Assembly (NCBI GenBank): GCA_031270565.1
Contig: JAISXJ010000047.1
Location: 1-23,963, forward strand
Length of the DNA stretch: 23,963 nt
Direction of reading: 5' to 3'
From: Prevotellaceae bacterium
GTDB lineage: Bacteria > Bacteroidota > Bacteroidia > Bacteroidales > Paludibacteraceae
Under the pieces are notes generated by a model, which was given only the letters and a program-made list of their open reading frames with translations, searched no databases and was not told where the DNA came from. A program made the translations under genes and the position numbers. How positions within the stretch are numbered: the stretch's first letter is position 1; the number at the start of each line of letters is the position of its first letter. Positions 13,274 to 21,311 of the stretch are shown here, piece by piece.

Positions 13274-14905
13274 TTACATCATTCCGCCCATACCGCCACC
13301 CATTGAAGGCATTGCAGCAGGGGTTTCTTCTTTCTTGTCAACAATCACACATTCGGTGGTGAGGAACATACCGGCAATGGAAGCGGCATTTTCCAGCGCC
13401 ACGCGCGTTACTTTCGCAGGGTCAACCACTCCGACTGACAACAAGTTTTCATAACGGTCGGTACGTGCGTTGTATCCGAAATCAGCTTTGCCTTCGCGAA
13501 CTTTCTGTACAACAACGGCACCCTCTTTCCCCGCATTGTCAACAATCTGACGCAACGGTTCTTCGATAGCACGACGGATAATTTCAATACCTGTCCGTTC
13601 ATCTTCGTTGTCTCCTGTGAGGTCTTCCAGTTCCTTGATGGCGCGAATGTAGGCAACGCCGCCACCCGGTACGATACCCTCTTCAATGGCAGCGCGTGTA
13701 GCGCTCAAAGCATCGTCCACGCGATCTTTCTTCTCCTTCATCTCCACCTCAGACATAGCGCCGACGTAAATCACGGCTACGCCACCTGCCAATTTGGCAA
13801 GACGTTCCTGCAATTTCTCACGGTCGTAATCGGAGGTAGTGGCTGCAATCTGCGCCTTGATTTGGTTCACACGGTCAACGATTGCCTTTTTCTCTCCAGC
13901 GCCATTCACAATAACGGTGTTATCTTTGGTGATGGTTATCTTTTCGGCAGTTCCGAGCATATCCAGGGTAGCATTTTCTAACTTGATACCCTTCTCTTCC
14001 GAGAGAACAAGTCCGCCGGTGAGCGTAGCAATGTCTTCGAGCATCTCTTTGCGACGGTCGCCAAAGCCGGGCGCTTTAACGGCACAAATCTTCAATTGCG
14101 CCCGCAGACGGTTTACAACTAATGTGGTAAGCGCTTCGCTGTCCACATCTTCTGCAATGATAAGCAATGGACGTCCCGACTGTACGGCAGGTTCCAGAAT
14201 CGGCAGCAACTCTTTGAGGATGGATATTTTTTTGTCGTGAATCAGGATGTAGGGATTTTCCATCTCTGTTTCCATTGATTCGGTGTCGGTAACAAAATAG
14301 GGCGAGATATAGCCGCGATCAAACTGCATACCCTCAACCACTTCAATATGTGTATCCGTACCTTTTGCCTCTTCGATGGTGATAACGCCATCCTTTGAAA
14401 CTTTGCGCATGGCATCGGCAATAAATTTTCCAATTTGCGGGTCGTTGTTTGCCGAGATGGTCGCTACCTGTTCAATTTTATTGTAGTCATCACCCACAGC
14501 CTGCGACTGACCGGCGATATGAGCCACCACTTTTTCTACCGCTTTGTCGATACCACGTTTGAGATCCATCGGATTAGCGCCTGCGGTAACATTCTTCAGC
14601 CCAACGGTTACAATACTTTGTGCCAATACCGTAGCGGTGGTTGTGCCGTCTCCGGCGTCGTCGCCCGTTTTGGTGGCAACCTCTTTTACCAGCTGTGCGC
14701 CAAGATTTTCAACGGCATCGTCGAGAGTAATCTCTTTTGCCACCGTTACGCCGTCTTTGGTAATTTGTGGCGCACCATATTTTTTCTCAATAATTACATT
14801 GCGACCTTTTGGTCCTAACGTTACTTTAACAGCATTAGCCAATGCATCAACGCCTGTTTTCAGTTGTTCACGTGCATCAATGTTAAATGAAATTTCTTTA
14901 CTCAT
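13274..14905 (-). CDS. groL: Chaperonin GroEL (60 kDa)
   Basis: This 543-aa group I chaperonin forms the double heptameric ring that folds proteins with ATP. Conserved motifs include KFGAP-type KKYGAPQITKDGVTVAKEI near the N-terminus, the nucleotide loop GDGTTTATVLA (86-96), the equatorial GGGVAY near 411-416, and the C-terminal GGMGGMM tail. It is full length and intact. It follows groS after 69 bp, forming the usual groSL operon, which appears to be driven by a sigma-54-type promoter in front of groS. Confidence 0.99.
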   Translation of the reverse strand: MSKEISFNIDAREQLKTGVDALANAVKVTLGPKGRNVIIEKKYGAPQITKDGVTVAKEITLDDAVENLGAQLVKEVATKTGDDAGDGTTTATVLAQSIVTVGLKNVTAGANPMDLKRGIDKAVEKVVAHIAGQSQAVGDDYNKIEQVATISANNDPQIGKFIADAMRKVSKDGVITIEEAKGTDTHIEVVEGMQFDRGYISPYFVTDTESMETEMENPYILIHDKKISILKELLPILEPAVQSGRPLLIIAEDVDSEALTTLVVNRLRAQLKICAVKAPGFGDRRKEMLEDIATLTGGLVLSEEKGIKLENATLDMLGTAEKITITKDNTVIVNGAGEKKAIVDRVNQIKAQIAATTSDYDREKLQERLAKLAGGVAVIYVGAMSEVEMKEKKDRVDDALSATRAAIEEGIVPGGGVAYIRAIKELEDLTGDNEDERTGIEIIRRAIEEPLRQIVDNAGKEGAVVVQKVREGKADFGYNARTDRYENLLSVGVVDPAKVTRVALENAASIAGMFLTTECVIVDKKEETPAAMPSMGGGMGGMM

Positions 14906-14974
14906 ATTATTTCCTACCTTTTTCAGGCAAAATTAATTTGGTTAATAAAATAATGAATACTAAATAAACGACGA

Positions 14975-15244
14975 TTAAATAATAGCTAAAATATCTGACT
15001 GTCGCATAATCAGATAATGCACTCCGTCCAGTTCGAGTTCCGTGCCGGCGTACTTTCCGTACAACACGGAATCACCCGGCTTTACGACCATCGGTTCGTC
15101 CTTTGTGCCGCCACCAATGGCTTCAACGGTACCGCGCTGCGGTTTTTCTTTCGCTGTATCGGGGATAATGATACCTCCTACGGTTTTTTCTTCTGCCGGT
15201 GCTGGCTTAACTAACACGCGGTCTGATAAAGGTCTTATTTTCAT
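14975..15244 (-). CDS. groS: Co-chaperonin GroES (10 kDa)
   Basis: This 89-aa protein forms the heptameric lid of GroEL. It starts MKIRPLSDRVLVKPAPAEEK and carries the mobile loop EEKTVGGIIIPDTAKEKPQ (about 18-36), including the GGIIIP segment that binds GroEL. YGKYAGTELELDGVHYLIM is the usual C-terminal core. Length is slightly short but normal for Bacteroidota. The gene has a leader of about 75 bp if transcribed from the -24/-12 element at 15329-15346. Confidence 0.98.
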   Translation of the reverse strand: MKIRPLSDRVLVKPAPAEEKTVGGIIIPDTAKEKPQRGTVEAIGGGTKDEPMVVKPGDSVLYGKYAGTELELDGVHYLIMRQSDILAII

Positions 15245-15328
15245 AGAAAAAATAGTGTGTTAATTTACAATATTGATACAATAAAATTATTTTTTACGAC
15301 AGTTGAATTACTGCCGCGATGGGGAATT

Positions 15329-15346
15329 AGCATATTCCGTGCCAAA
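15329..15346 (-). promoter_or_regulatory. Sigma-54 (-24/-12) type promoter upstream of groSL
   Basis: The minus strand reads TTTGGCACGGAATATGCT. TGGCAC plus ATGC fits the TGGCAC-N5-TTGCW consensus with one mismatch, and the invariant GG (15343-15342) and GC (15331-15330) are separated by exactly 10 nt. Transcription would start near 15318, leaving a leader of about 75 nt to the groS ATG. It lies in an intergenic region, in the right orientation, and I see no TAnnTTTG alternative nearby. Confidence 0.65.
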
Positions 15347-15358
15347 GTCGCTACATAA

Positions 15359-15426
15359 ACAGGTTACTGCCAAAACTTCGACAATAACCTGTGTCGCTGA
15401 CAAATTGACATCTGTCATTTGTCAGC
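15359..15426. promoter_or_regulatory. Two dyads upstream of the groS promoter
   Basis: ACAGGTTA (15359-15366) pairs with TAACCTGT (15385-15392). A longer dyad at 15396-15426 is GCTGACAAATTGACA, TC, TGTCATTTGTCAGC, a nearly perfect 14-bp stem with one extra T. They are centred about 58 and 93 bp upstream of the predicted groS start point, a range used by activator sites for sigma-54 promoters. They also follow the yebC stop, so the second could be a weak terminator, but no T-run is present. Confidence 0.5.
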
Positions 15427-15451
15427 AGTTTGCAGTGATAGACATCTACTT

Positions 15452-16177
15452 TCATGCTTCATCCGGCTCAAGCATATTATGAAACACGTTTTGAACGTCG
15501 TCATCGTCCTCAAGTTTCTCAATCAGTTTGTTCACCACTTCAACCTGATCGGCGGTAACGGCTTTCAGGTCATTGGGAATACGGACAAATTCACTCTTTG
15601 TAATTTCGTAACCGTTCTCTTCCAGATACTTTTGAATGACGGCATTCTGGGCAAATTCACCGTAAATAATAATCTCGCCCTCCTCTTCAATCAGTTCATC
15701 CAGTCCTAAGTCAATAATATCCAGCTCCAAATCTTCGGCTGAGATGGTATCTTTCGGCACAATGTGAAAAACGCACTTGTGGTCGAAAAGGTACTCCAAA
15801 CTGCCTGACGTACCGAGCGACCCGCCATATCTGTTAAAATAACTGCGAATATTGGCAACCGTGCGCGTGGTGTTGTCGGTGGCGGTTTCCACAAAAATAG
15901 CAACCCCAAAGGGAGCATATCCCTCGTAGTTCATCTCTTTGTAGTCCGAAAAATCTTTGTCGGTAGCTTTTTTGATGGCGCGTTCGATGTTCTCTTTGGG
16001 CATATTTTCCTTGCGTGCAGTCTGTATCAACACCCGCAAACGCGGATTGTTCTCGGCATGAGGTCCGCCCTGTTTGACGGCAATAGTGATTTCCTTGCCC
16101 AGTTTCGTGAATACCCGAGCCATATTGCCCCAACGTTTAAACTTTCTGGCTTTTCTAAATTCAAATGCTCTTCCCAT
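15452..16177 (-). CDS. yebC: YebC/TACO1-family translation factor or regulator
   Basis: This 241-aa member of the YebC/PmpR/TACO1 (formerly DUF28) family begins MGRAFEFRKARKFKRWGNMARVFTKLGKEI, the conserved N-terminal RNA/ribosome-contact region, and continues with GGPHAENNPRLRVLIQTARKENMPKENIERAIKKA. Members help ribosomes through difficult sequences such as proline runs, and some are described as transcriptional regulators. The frame stays open upstream to 16288, but the family's normal start is the ATG at 16177. It is upstream of groSL on the same strand and divergent from tig, with its own probable promoter. Confidence 0.95.
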   Translation of the reverse strand: MGRAFEFRKARKFKRWGNMARVFTKLGKEITIAVKQGGPHAENNPRLRVLIQTARKENMPKENIERAIKKATDKDFSDYKEMNYEGYAPFGVAIFVETATDNTTRTVANIRSYFNRYGGSLGTSGSLEYLFDHKCVFHIVPKDTISAEDLELDIIDLGLDELIEEEGEIIIYGEFAQNAVIQKYLEENGYEITKSEFVRIPNDLKAVTADQVEVVNKLIEKLEDDDDVQNVFHNMLEPDEA

Positions 16178-16381
16178 AACTGTTGGTATTTTTATTTTGA
16201 TTAGTGTTATTGAACGTTTGCAGCGAGAGCAAAGGCAAACTTGTTTGACTGTGCCGGATCGCGCAAAACGACTAAATTTATTGAACAACTTCCTGCATAT
16301 CCTTTTACCGGTTGGAATAGACCTGACAAAATGTCGATTGGTTGATTATCAGTATATCAATACACTGACAAAAAATGCACG

Positions 16382-16389
16382 CAAAAGTA
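16382..16389 (-). promoter_or_regulatory. Bacteroidota-type -7 box for yebC
   Basis: The minus strand reads TACTTTTG, a TAnnTTTG match, giving a leader of about 200 nt to the yebC start at 16177. No clear -33 TTTG is visible. Confidence 0.5.
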
Positions 16390-16531
16390 GGAATTTATTT
16401 CGACATGATTGGTGGTCATAACACATAAAAATAAAAATGCAGATTCAGGAGATGCCCGCCTACTCGGAAACAGCGTTCAGCATAAGCCAATGTTAGTAGA
16501 AAAACAGACCCTTTGTTTCAAAAATAAACAC

Positions 16532-16539
16532 TACTTTTG
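16532..16539 (+). promoter_or_regulatory. Bacteroidota-type -7 box for tig-folB-uvrA
   Basis: TACTTTTG, followed by CAG, is a TAnnTTTG match 56 bp before the tig start. A TTTG at 16512-16515 could be a -33 element, but its spacing of 16 nt is shorter than the usual 19-21 nt. Confidence 0.6.
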
Positions 16540-16595
16540 CAGACCTTTTTTTTACGGGGTTAAACCCTAGAAACTTAAATCATACTTATTTTATT

Positions 16596-17951
16596 ATGAA
16601 CATTATACGCAGGGATGTCGATGCCGTGAATGCCGTGTTGACCGTTGTGATTGAGAAAGAAGATTACACAGAAAAAGTTGAAAAATCACTTAAAGAGTAC
16701 CGTAACAAGGCAAAAATTCCCGGTTTTCGTCCCGGAATGGCGCCAATAGGGCTAATCAAAAAGATGTACAGAAAAGCTCTTATCGGCGAGGAAGTCGGCA
16801 AGATTGTTGACGAGGGTATCAAAAAATATGTCAAAGACAACAATATTCATTATATGGGTGATTTGCTTCCAAGTGAAACCGAGCAGACTGCCGTTGATTT
16901 TGACAGTGATGAAAGATTTGAATTTGTTATTGACCTGGGCATTCAACCCGACCTCAATCTGACGTTGACAGAAAAGGATGTGGTTACATATTACGATATG
17001 GCGATTACAGAGGAGATGATTGATGAACAGGTTGAAATATATGCCAATCGCAGTGGGAGCACTGTTTCGGCGGAAGAGGTGGCGGAAAAGGATGTTGTAA
17101 AGGGCTTGATGGCTGAACTCTCTGACGGGCAGGTGCGCGAAAATAACTCGCCAATAGATACAACCTTAATGCCTGCCGACATCAAAGATGCTGGTCAGAA
17201 AAAACTCTTTATCGGTGCAAAGGTCGGCGACAGGGTGATTTTTAATCCTGCAAAAGCTTTTCCCGATGACGTGGAACTGTCGTCGCTAATCGGTTGTTCA
17301 AAAGAAGAGGCAAAGAAAATCAAATCTGATTTTTGTTTTGAAATACACAAAATCTCCCGTCGTCAGAAAGCAGAAATAAATCAAGCTCTTTTTGATGCGG
17401 TTTTGGGCAAGGATGCCGTAACGGATGAAGCGGCATTTCGCAACAAAATAAAGGAGTATCTCCGGACATTCCATGATAACGAGAGTGATTACAAATTCCA
17501 TTTGGATGTCAGAGAGATGTTGTTCAACAAGATAAAAGATGTTGTGTTTCCCGAAGCGCTACTCAAACGGTGGTTGGTTTCCAAAGATTCTATGACAAAG
17601 GAATCCGTTGAAAAAGATTTTCCCCAACTGTTTGAATATATAAAATGGCAGGTTATTTTGGAACAGTTAGTTGAAAAACATCAGATTGAAATAACCTATC
17701 CCGAGATTGAAGCTTATGCGTGCAAGGTTACACGGTTACGACTGGCGGAGTACGGTTTAACATTCGTTGCAGATGAGAACATTATCAGCTACGTAAAGCC
17801 AATGCTCGAAAAAGAAGATTCTCTGCGCGATTTCTACCAAAAGACTTTGGAAAATAAAATAATGGAGACGCTCAAAAACCATATCACGGTAAAACATAAA
17901 ACCATCTCCGTTGATAAATTTAACGCCCTGTTTGAAGCACAGGCAAGTTAA
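16596..17951 (+). CDS. tig: Trigger factor, ribosome-associated chaperone
   Basis: This 451-aa chaperone binds the ribosome exit tunnel and shields nascent chains. The N-terminal ribosome-binding domain carries the signature loop as GFRPGMAP (43-50; GFRxGxxP in the family). The middle region that would be the FKBP-like prolyl isomerase (about 150-250) is weakly conserved, as is common in Bacteroidota. A long helical C-terminal domain follows (about 260-450). It is the first gene of a closely spaced plus-strand group with folB 48 bp downstream and then uvrA. Confidence 0.92.
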   Translation: MNIIRRDVDAVNAVLTVVIEKEDYTEKVEKSLKEYRNKAKIPGFRPGMAPIGLIKKMYRKALIGEEVGKIVDEGIKKYVKDNNIHYMGDLLPSETEQTAVDFDSDERFEFVIDLGIQPDLNLTLTEKDVVTYYDMAITEEMIDEQVEIYANRSGSTVSAEEVAEKDVVKGLMAELSDGQVRENNSPIDTTLMPADIKDAGQKKLFIGAKVGDRVIFNPAKAFPDDVELSSLIGCSKEEAKKIKSDFCFEIHKISRRQKAEINQALFDAVLGKDAVTDEAAFRNKIKEYLRTFHDNESDYKFHLDVREMLFNKIKDVVFPEALLKRWLVSKDSMTKESVEKDFPQLFEYIKWQVILEQLVEKHQIEITYPEIEAYACKVTRLRLAEYGLTFVADENIISYVKPMLEKEDSLRDFYQKTLENKIMETLKNHITVKHKTISVDKFNALFEAQAS

Positions 17952-17999
17952 ATCTGTCGAAGAGCGTACTTTTTTAACAGTCTTCACAAGTAGAACCGC

Positions 18000-18347
18000 A
18001 TGCAGATACGTTTGGAAAATATGGAATTTTACGCCTTTCATGGCGTATATGAACAGGAACAGCGTATCGGCAACCGGTTTCTGGTTGATTTGACAGTAGA
18101 AGCGGACCTGCTAAAAGCCGGATTAAGCGACCAGATAGACGACACGCTTAACTATGAACAGCTTTATCGCATCGTACAGCAACAAATGGAGCAAACATCA
18201 GCCTTGCTGGAACATGTAGCGGTCAGGATGGTTCATACCATACAGGCACAATTCCCCCAAATACAGCATATCACAGCACGGATAACCAAATGTAATCCCC
18301 CGCTTGGCGGGCAGATTGAACGGGTATCGGTGGAATATGCGCTGTAA
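18000..18347 (+). CDS. folB: Dihydroneopterin aldolase
   Basis: This 115-aa folate-biosynthesis enzyme converts 7,8-dihydroneopterin to 6-hydroxymethyl-dihydropterin and glycolaldehyde. Family features are FYAFHGVYEQEQRIGNRFLVD (10-30) with the HGV and EQE residues, TLNYEQLY (about 49-56), LLEHVA (about 70-75) with the pterin-binding Glu, and the catalytic lysine K97 in ITKCNPPLGG. Length is typical. It lies 48 bp after tig and 48 bp before uvrA. Confidence 0.95.
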   Translation: MQIRLENMEFYAFHGVYEQEQRIGNRFLVDLTVEADLLKAGLSDQIDDTLNYEQLYRIVQQQMEQTSALLEHVAVRMVHTIQAQFPQIQHITARITKCNPPLGGQIERVSVEYAL

Positions 18348-18384
18348 CGTTGCCTGTTGTATCTTCAAACTTACCGACCATAAC

Positions 18385-18390
18385 AAGGAG
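18385..18390 (+). promoter_or_regulatory. Shine-Dalgarno sequence fixing the uvrA start
   Basis: AAGGAG lies 5 nt before the ATG at 18396. Strong Shine-Dalgarno sites are uncommon in Bacteroidota, so this one supports 18396 over the internal ATG at 18426. Confidence 0.55.
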
Positions 18391-18395
18391 TAGCC

Positions 18396-21257
18396 ATGTG
18401 TAAGGACGAATGCACAAATACATTGATGGAGCATGACAACATTGAGGTGTTTGGAGCAAGAATGTACAATCTGAAAAATATTGATGTTACCATTCCCCGC
18501 TATAAACTGACGGTGATTACAGGATTGAGCGGCAGTGGCAAATCAAGTTTGGCATTCGACACCATCTATGCCGAGGGGCAACGGCGGTATATCGAAACGT
18601 TTTCCGCATACGTCCGAAACTTTATGGGCAATATGGAGCGTCCGGATGTGGATAAAATCACCGGATTAAGCCCCGTCATCGCCATCGAACAAAAAACCAC
18701 CGGCAACAATCCCCGCTCAACCGTTGGCACTATCACCGAAATATATGATTTTCTGAGACTGCTCTTTGCCCGTGCCGGAGAAGCCTTTTCTTTCCATACG
18801 GGCGAAAAAATGGTGCGTTATACGGAAGAACAGATACTTCATCTTATTCTTTCCGATTACGACGGAAAGGCATGTTATCTGTTAGCGCCGCTCGTTAAGG
18901 GGCGGAAAGGACATTATAAAGAACTGTTTGAGTCGGTCAGGCGAAAAGGCTATCTGCACGTGCGGGTTGACGGCGAGTTGCGCGAGATTACCTATAACAT
19001 GAAACTCGACCGTTACAGGAATCACGATATTGAGGTCGTTATTGACAAACTTTATGTGAGCCATCAGGACGAGGCACGCCTCAAAAAGAGCGTTCAAGCC
19101 GCCCTGAAACAGGGTAATGGCGTCCTGCTTCTGATAGAAAAGGAGCGTGGCGTTGCACGCTATCTGTCGAGCCGTTTAATGTGTCCGACCACCGGCATGT
19201 CCTACAATGAACCTGCCCCGCATAACTTCTCTTTCAACACGCCGAAAGGCGCGTGTCCTGTTTGCAACGGACTTGGCGTCATCAACAGGGTGGATATTGA
19301 TAAAATTGCCCCCAATAAAAACATCAGTATTGCACAGGGAGGTTTTTCGCCACTTGGGAAAAAGACCGAAGCGTTTATTTTTAAACAGCTTGCTGCCGTT
19401 TGTGAGAAATATGGATTTTCCCTGCAAACGCCTATTGCCGAAATTTCCGACGAGGCAATGCACGAAATTATGAACGGCTCCGGTGAGCCGTTGCCCATAA
19501 GCGACAACGGCAGTTCGTCCTGTCTGGCGGATTACAACGGACTGGTTTTCTACATTGAACAGCAGCAAGCCGAAGCGGCATCACTTTCGGAAGCACGCGC
19601 CGTTGAACAGTTCTACCGAAAGGTTGTCTGTCCCGATTGTCATGGTTTCCGTATTAACATTGAGGCGCGTCATTTTCGTATTCACGATAAAAATATTGCC
19701 CAGTTGAGCGAAATGGACATCATTGAGCTTGACCGGTGGTTTGCCGCTCTTCCCGACAGGTTAACTGAAAAACAGCGCAGTATTGCTACCGAAATTCTGA
19801 AAGAGATACGTACGCGGCTCCGGTTCTTAATTGATGTCGGTGTGGGCTACCTCACACTGGCACGCGCTACGGCAACTCTTTCCGGCGGCGAGAGTCAGCG
19901 CATTCGTTTGGCAACTCAAATTGGCTCGCAGTTGGTGAACGTGCTTTATATTCTGGATGAGCCAAGCATCGGACTGCACCAGCGCGATAATCTAAAACTC
20001 ATTCATGCTCTGCAGCAGTTGCGGGATATGGGCAACTCGGTGATTGTGGTTGAACACGATGAGGAGATGATGCGTGCTGCCGACTATATCGTTGACCTCG
20101 GACCAAAAGCCGGACGGTTAGGCGGACAGGTGGTGTTTCAGGGGACGCCCGAAGAGATGCTCAAAACCGATACACTGACCGCCCGCTATCTCAATGGCAG
20201 GGAACGTATCGAAATGCCGAATACGCACCGTCGAGGCAGTGGTAAAACGCTTGTCCTGCGGGGAGCAAAAGGCAATAATCTCAAAAATATAACGCTCACG
20301 CTGCCTCTGGGAAAGTTGATTTGCGTTACGGGCGTATCGGGCAGCGGCAAATCGTCGCTGATAAATATGACCCTGCGCCATGTTCTTAGCAATCATTTTT
20401 ACCGTTCGTCGGTGGAGCCATTGCCCTATAAAAGCATTGAGGGTATTGAAAATATTGATAAGATAGTAGAGGTCAATCAGGCGCCCATCGGGCGAATGCC
20501 CCGTTCCAATCCTGCCACCTATACTGGGGTATTTGCCGACATTCGGACACTGTTTGCCCAGCTGACGGAGTCGAAGATACGCGGATATACTCCGTCGCGT
20601 TTTTCGTTCAATACCGCAAACGGACGGTGCAGCGAGTGCGGCGGAAACGGTTATCGGAAGCTGGAGATGAATTTCCTGCCGGATGTCTATGTGAAATGTG
20701 AAGCCTGTCAGGGTAAACGCTATAACCGCGAAACGCTTGAGGTGCGTTTCAAAGGGAAATCCATTGCCGATGTGCTGGATATGACCATTAATCAATCGGT
20801 AGAGTTTTTTGAAAATATGCCGCGCTTTATACACAAGCTGAAAATGTTGCAGGAGGTTGGACTTGGTTATATCAAGCTCGGACAGTCCGCTACAACCCTT
20901 TCCGGCGGCGAAAGTCAGCGGGTGAAACTGGCTACCGAACTCGCAAAGCGCGATACGGGAAACACCCTCTACCTGCTTGACGAACCCACCACAGGGCTAC
21001 ATTTCGAGGACGTTAAGACACTGCTTAATGTCCTGAACCGGTTAGTTGACAGAGGAAATACGGTTGTGGTGATAGAGCATAATCCGGATATGATAAAGTC
21101 AGCCGATTACATTATTGATCTTGGACCCGGAGCAGGCAAGGATGGTGGACAGATTGTGGTGGAAGGGACGCCCGAAAAAATCGCCCGTTCATCAAAAAGT
21201 ATATTAGCCTCCTTTCTGAAAGCTAAAATAATGACAGACACAATTGACAAAAGATAG
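18396..21257 (+). CDS. uvrA: Excinuclease ABC subunit A (UvrA)
   Basis: This 953-aa ATPase scans DNA for damage in nucleotide excision repair and loads UvrB. It has two ABC ATPase modules. The first has Walker A GLSGSGKSS near 43-51 and signature LSGGESQRIRLA, with DEPSIGLHQRD. The second has GVSGSGKSS, LSGGESQRVKLA and DEPTTGLHFED. The UvrB-interaction region between residues of about 130 and 250 (VKGRKGHYKELFESVRRKGY) is present, so this is the repair-type UvrA and not the shortened UvrA2. Zinc cysteine pairs are CPVC...CPDC in the first half and CSEC...CEAC in the second. It belongs to the tig-folB-uvrA group. Confidence 0.97.
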   Translation: MCKDECTNTLMEHDNIEVFGARMYNLKNIDVTIPRYKLTVITGLSGSGKSSLAFDTIYAEGQRRYIETFSAYVRNFMGNMERPDVDKITGLSPVIAIEQKTTGNNPRSTVGTITEIYDFLRLLFARAGEAFSFHTGEKMVRYTEEQILHLILSDYDGKACYLLAPLVKGRKGHYKELFESVRRKGYLHVRVDGELREITYNMKLDRYRNHDIEVVIDKLYVSHQDEARLKKSVQAALKQGNGVLLLIEKERGVARYLSSRLMCPTTGMSYNEPAPHNFSFNTPKGACPVCNGLGVINRVDIDKIAPNKNISIAQGGFSPLGKKTEAFIFKQLAAVCEKYGFSLQTPIAEISDEAMHEIMNGSGEPLPISDNGSSSCLADYNGLVFYIEQQQAEAASLSEARAVEQFYRKVVCPDCHGFRINIEARHFRIHDKNIAQLSEMDIIELDRWFAALPDRLTEKQRSIATEILKEIRTRLRFLIDVGVGYLTLARATATLSGGESQRIRLATQIGSQLVNVLYILDEPSIGLHQRDNLKLIHALQQLRDMGNSVIVVEHDEEMMRAADYIVDLGPKAGRLGGQVVFQGTPEEMLKTDTLTARYLNGRERIEMPNTHRRGSGKTLVLRGAKGNNLKNITLTLPLGKLICVTGVSGSGKSSLINMTLRHVLSNHFYRSSVEPLPYKSIEGIENIDKIVEVNQAPIGRMPRSNPATYTGVFADIRTLFAQLTESKIRGYTPSRFSFNTANGRCSECGGNGYRKLEMNFLPDVYVKCEACQGKRYNRETLEVRFKGKSIADVLDMTINQSVEFFENMPRFIHKLKMLQEVGLGYIKLGQSATTLSGGESQRVKLATELAKRDTGNTLYLLDEPTTGLHFEDVKTLLNVLNRLVDRGNTVVVIEHNPDMIKSADYIIDLGPGAGKDGGQIVVEGTPEKIARSSKSILASFLKAKIMTDTIDKR

Positions 21258-21265
21258 AAACACTG

Positions 21266-21284
21266 CCGGCATGTCGTATGCCGG
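21266..21284. repeat. Perfect hairpin between uvrA and glnA
   Basis: CCGGCAT, loop GTCGT, ATGCCGG is a 7-bp perfect stem 9 bp after the uvrA stop. No T-run follows, so it is not a standard terminator. It may be a processing or stabilising hairpin in a uvrA-glnA transcript, or a stray member of the hairpin type found in the intergenic arrays. Confidence 0.5.
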
Positions 21285-21311
21285 TAAACAAATTATTAAA
21301 CATTTAATATC

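Larger units (their letters stand above)
16178..16595. other. Divergent intergenic region between yebC and tig
   Basis: This 418-bp stretch has no protein-like ORF. It carries a probable promoter on each strand (16382-16389 minus, 16532-16539 plus). I see no repeat of the hairpin or AT-block type and no RNA gene in it. Confidence 0.6.

Noticed and set aside
15452..16288. Longer YebC start at 16288
   Set aside because: The extra 37 residues are not part of the family; the conserved MGRAFEFRKARK start at 16177 is clear.
20118..20834. Open frame of 238 codons antisense to uvrA
   Set aside because: It is fully inside the well-conserved second ATPase half of uvrA, and its composition is not protein-like.
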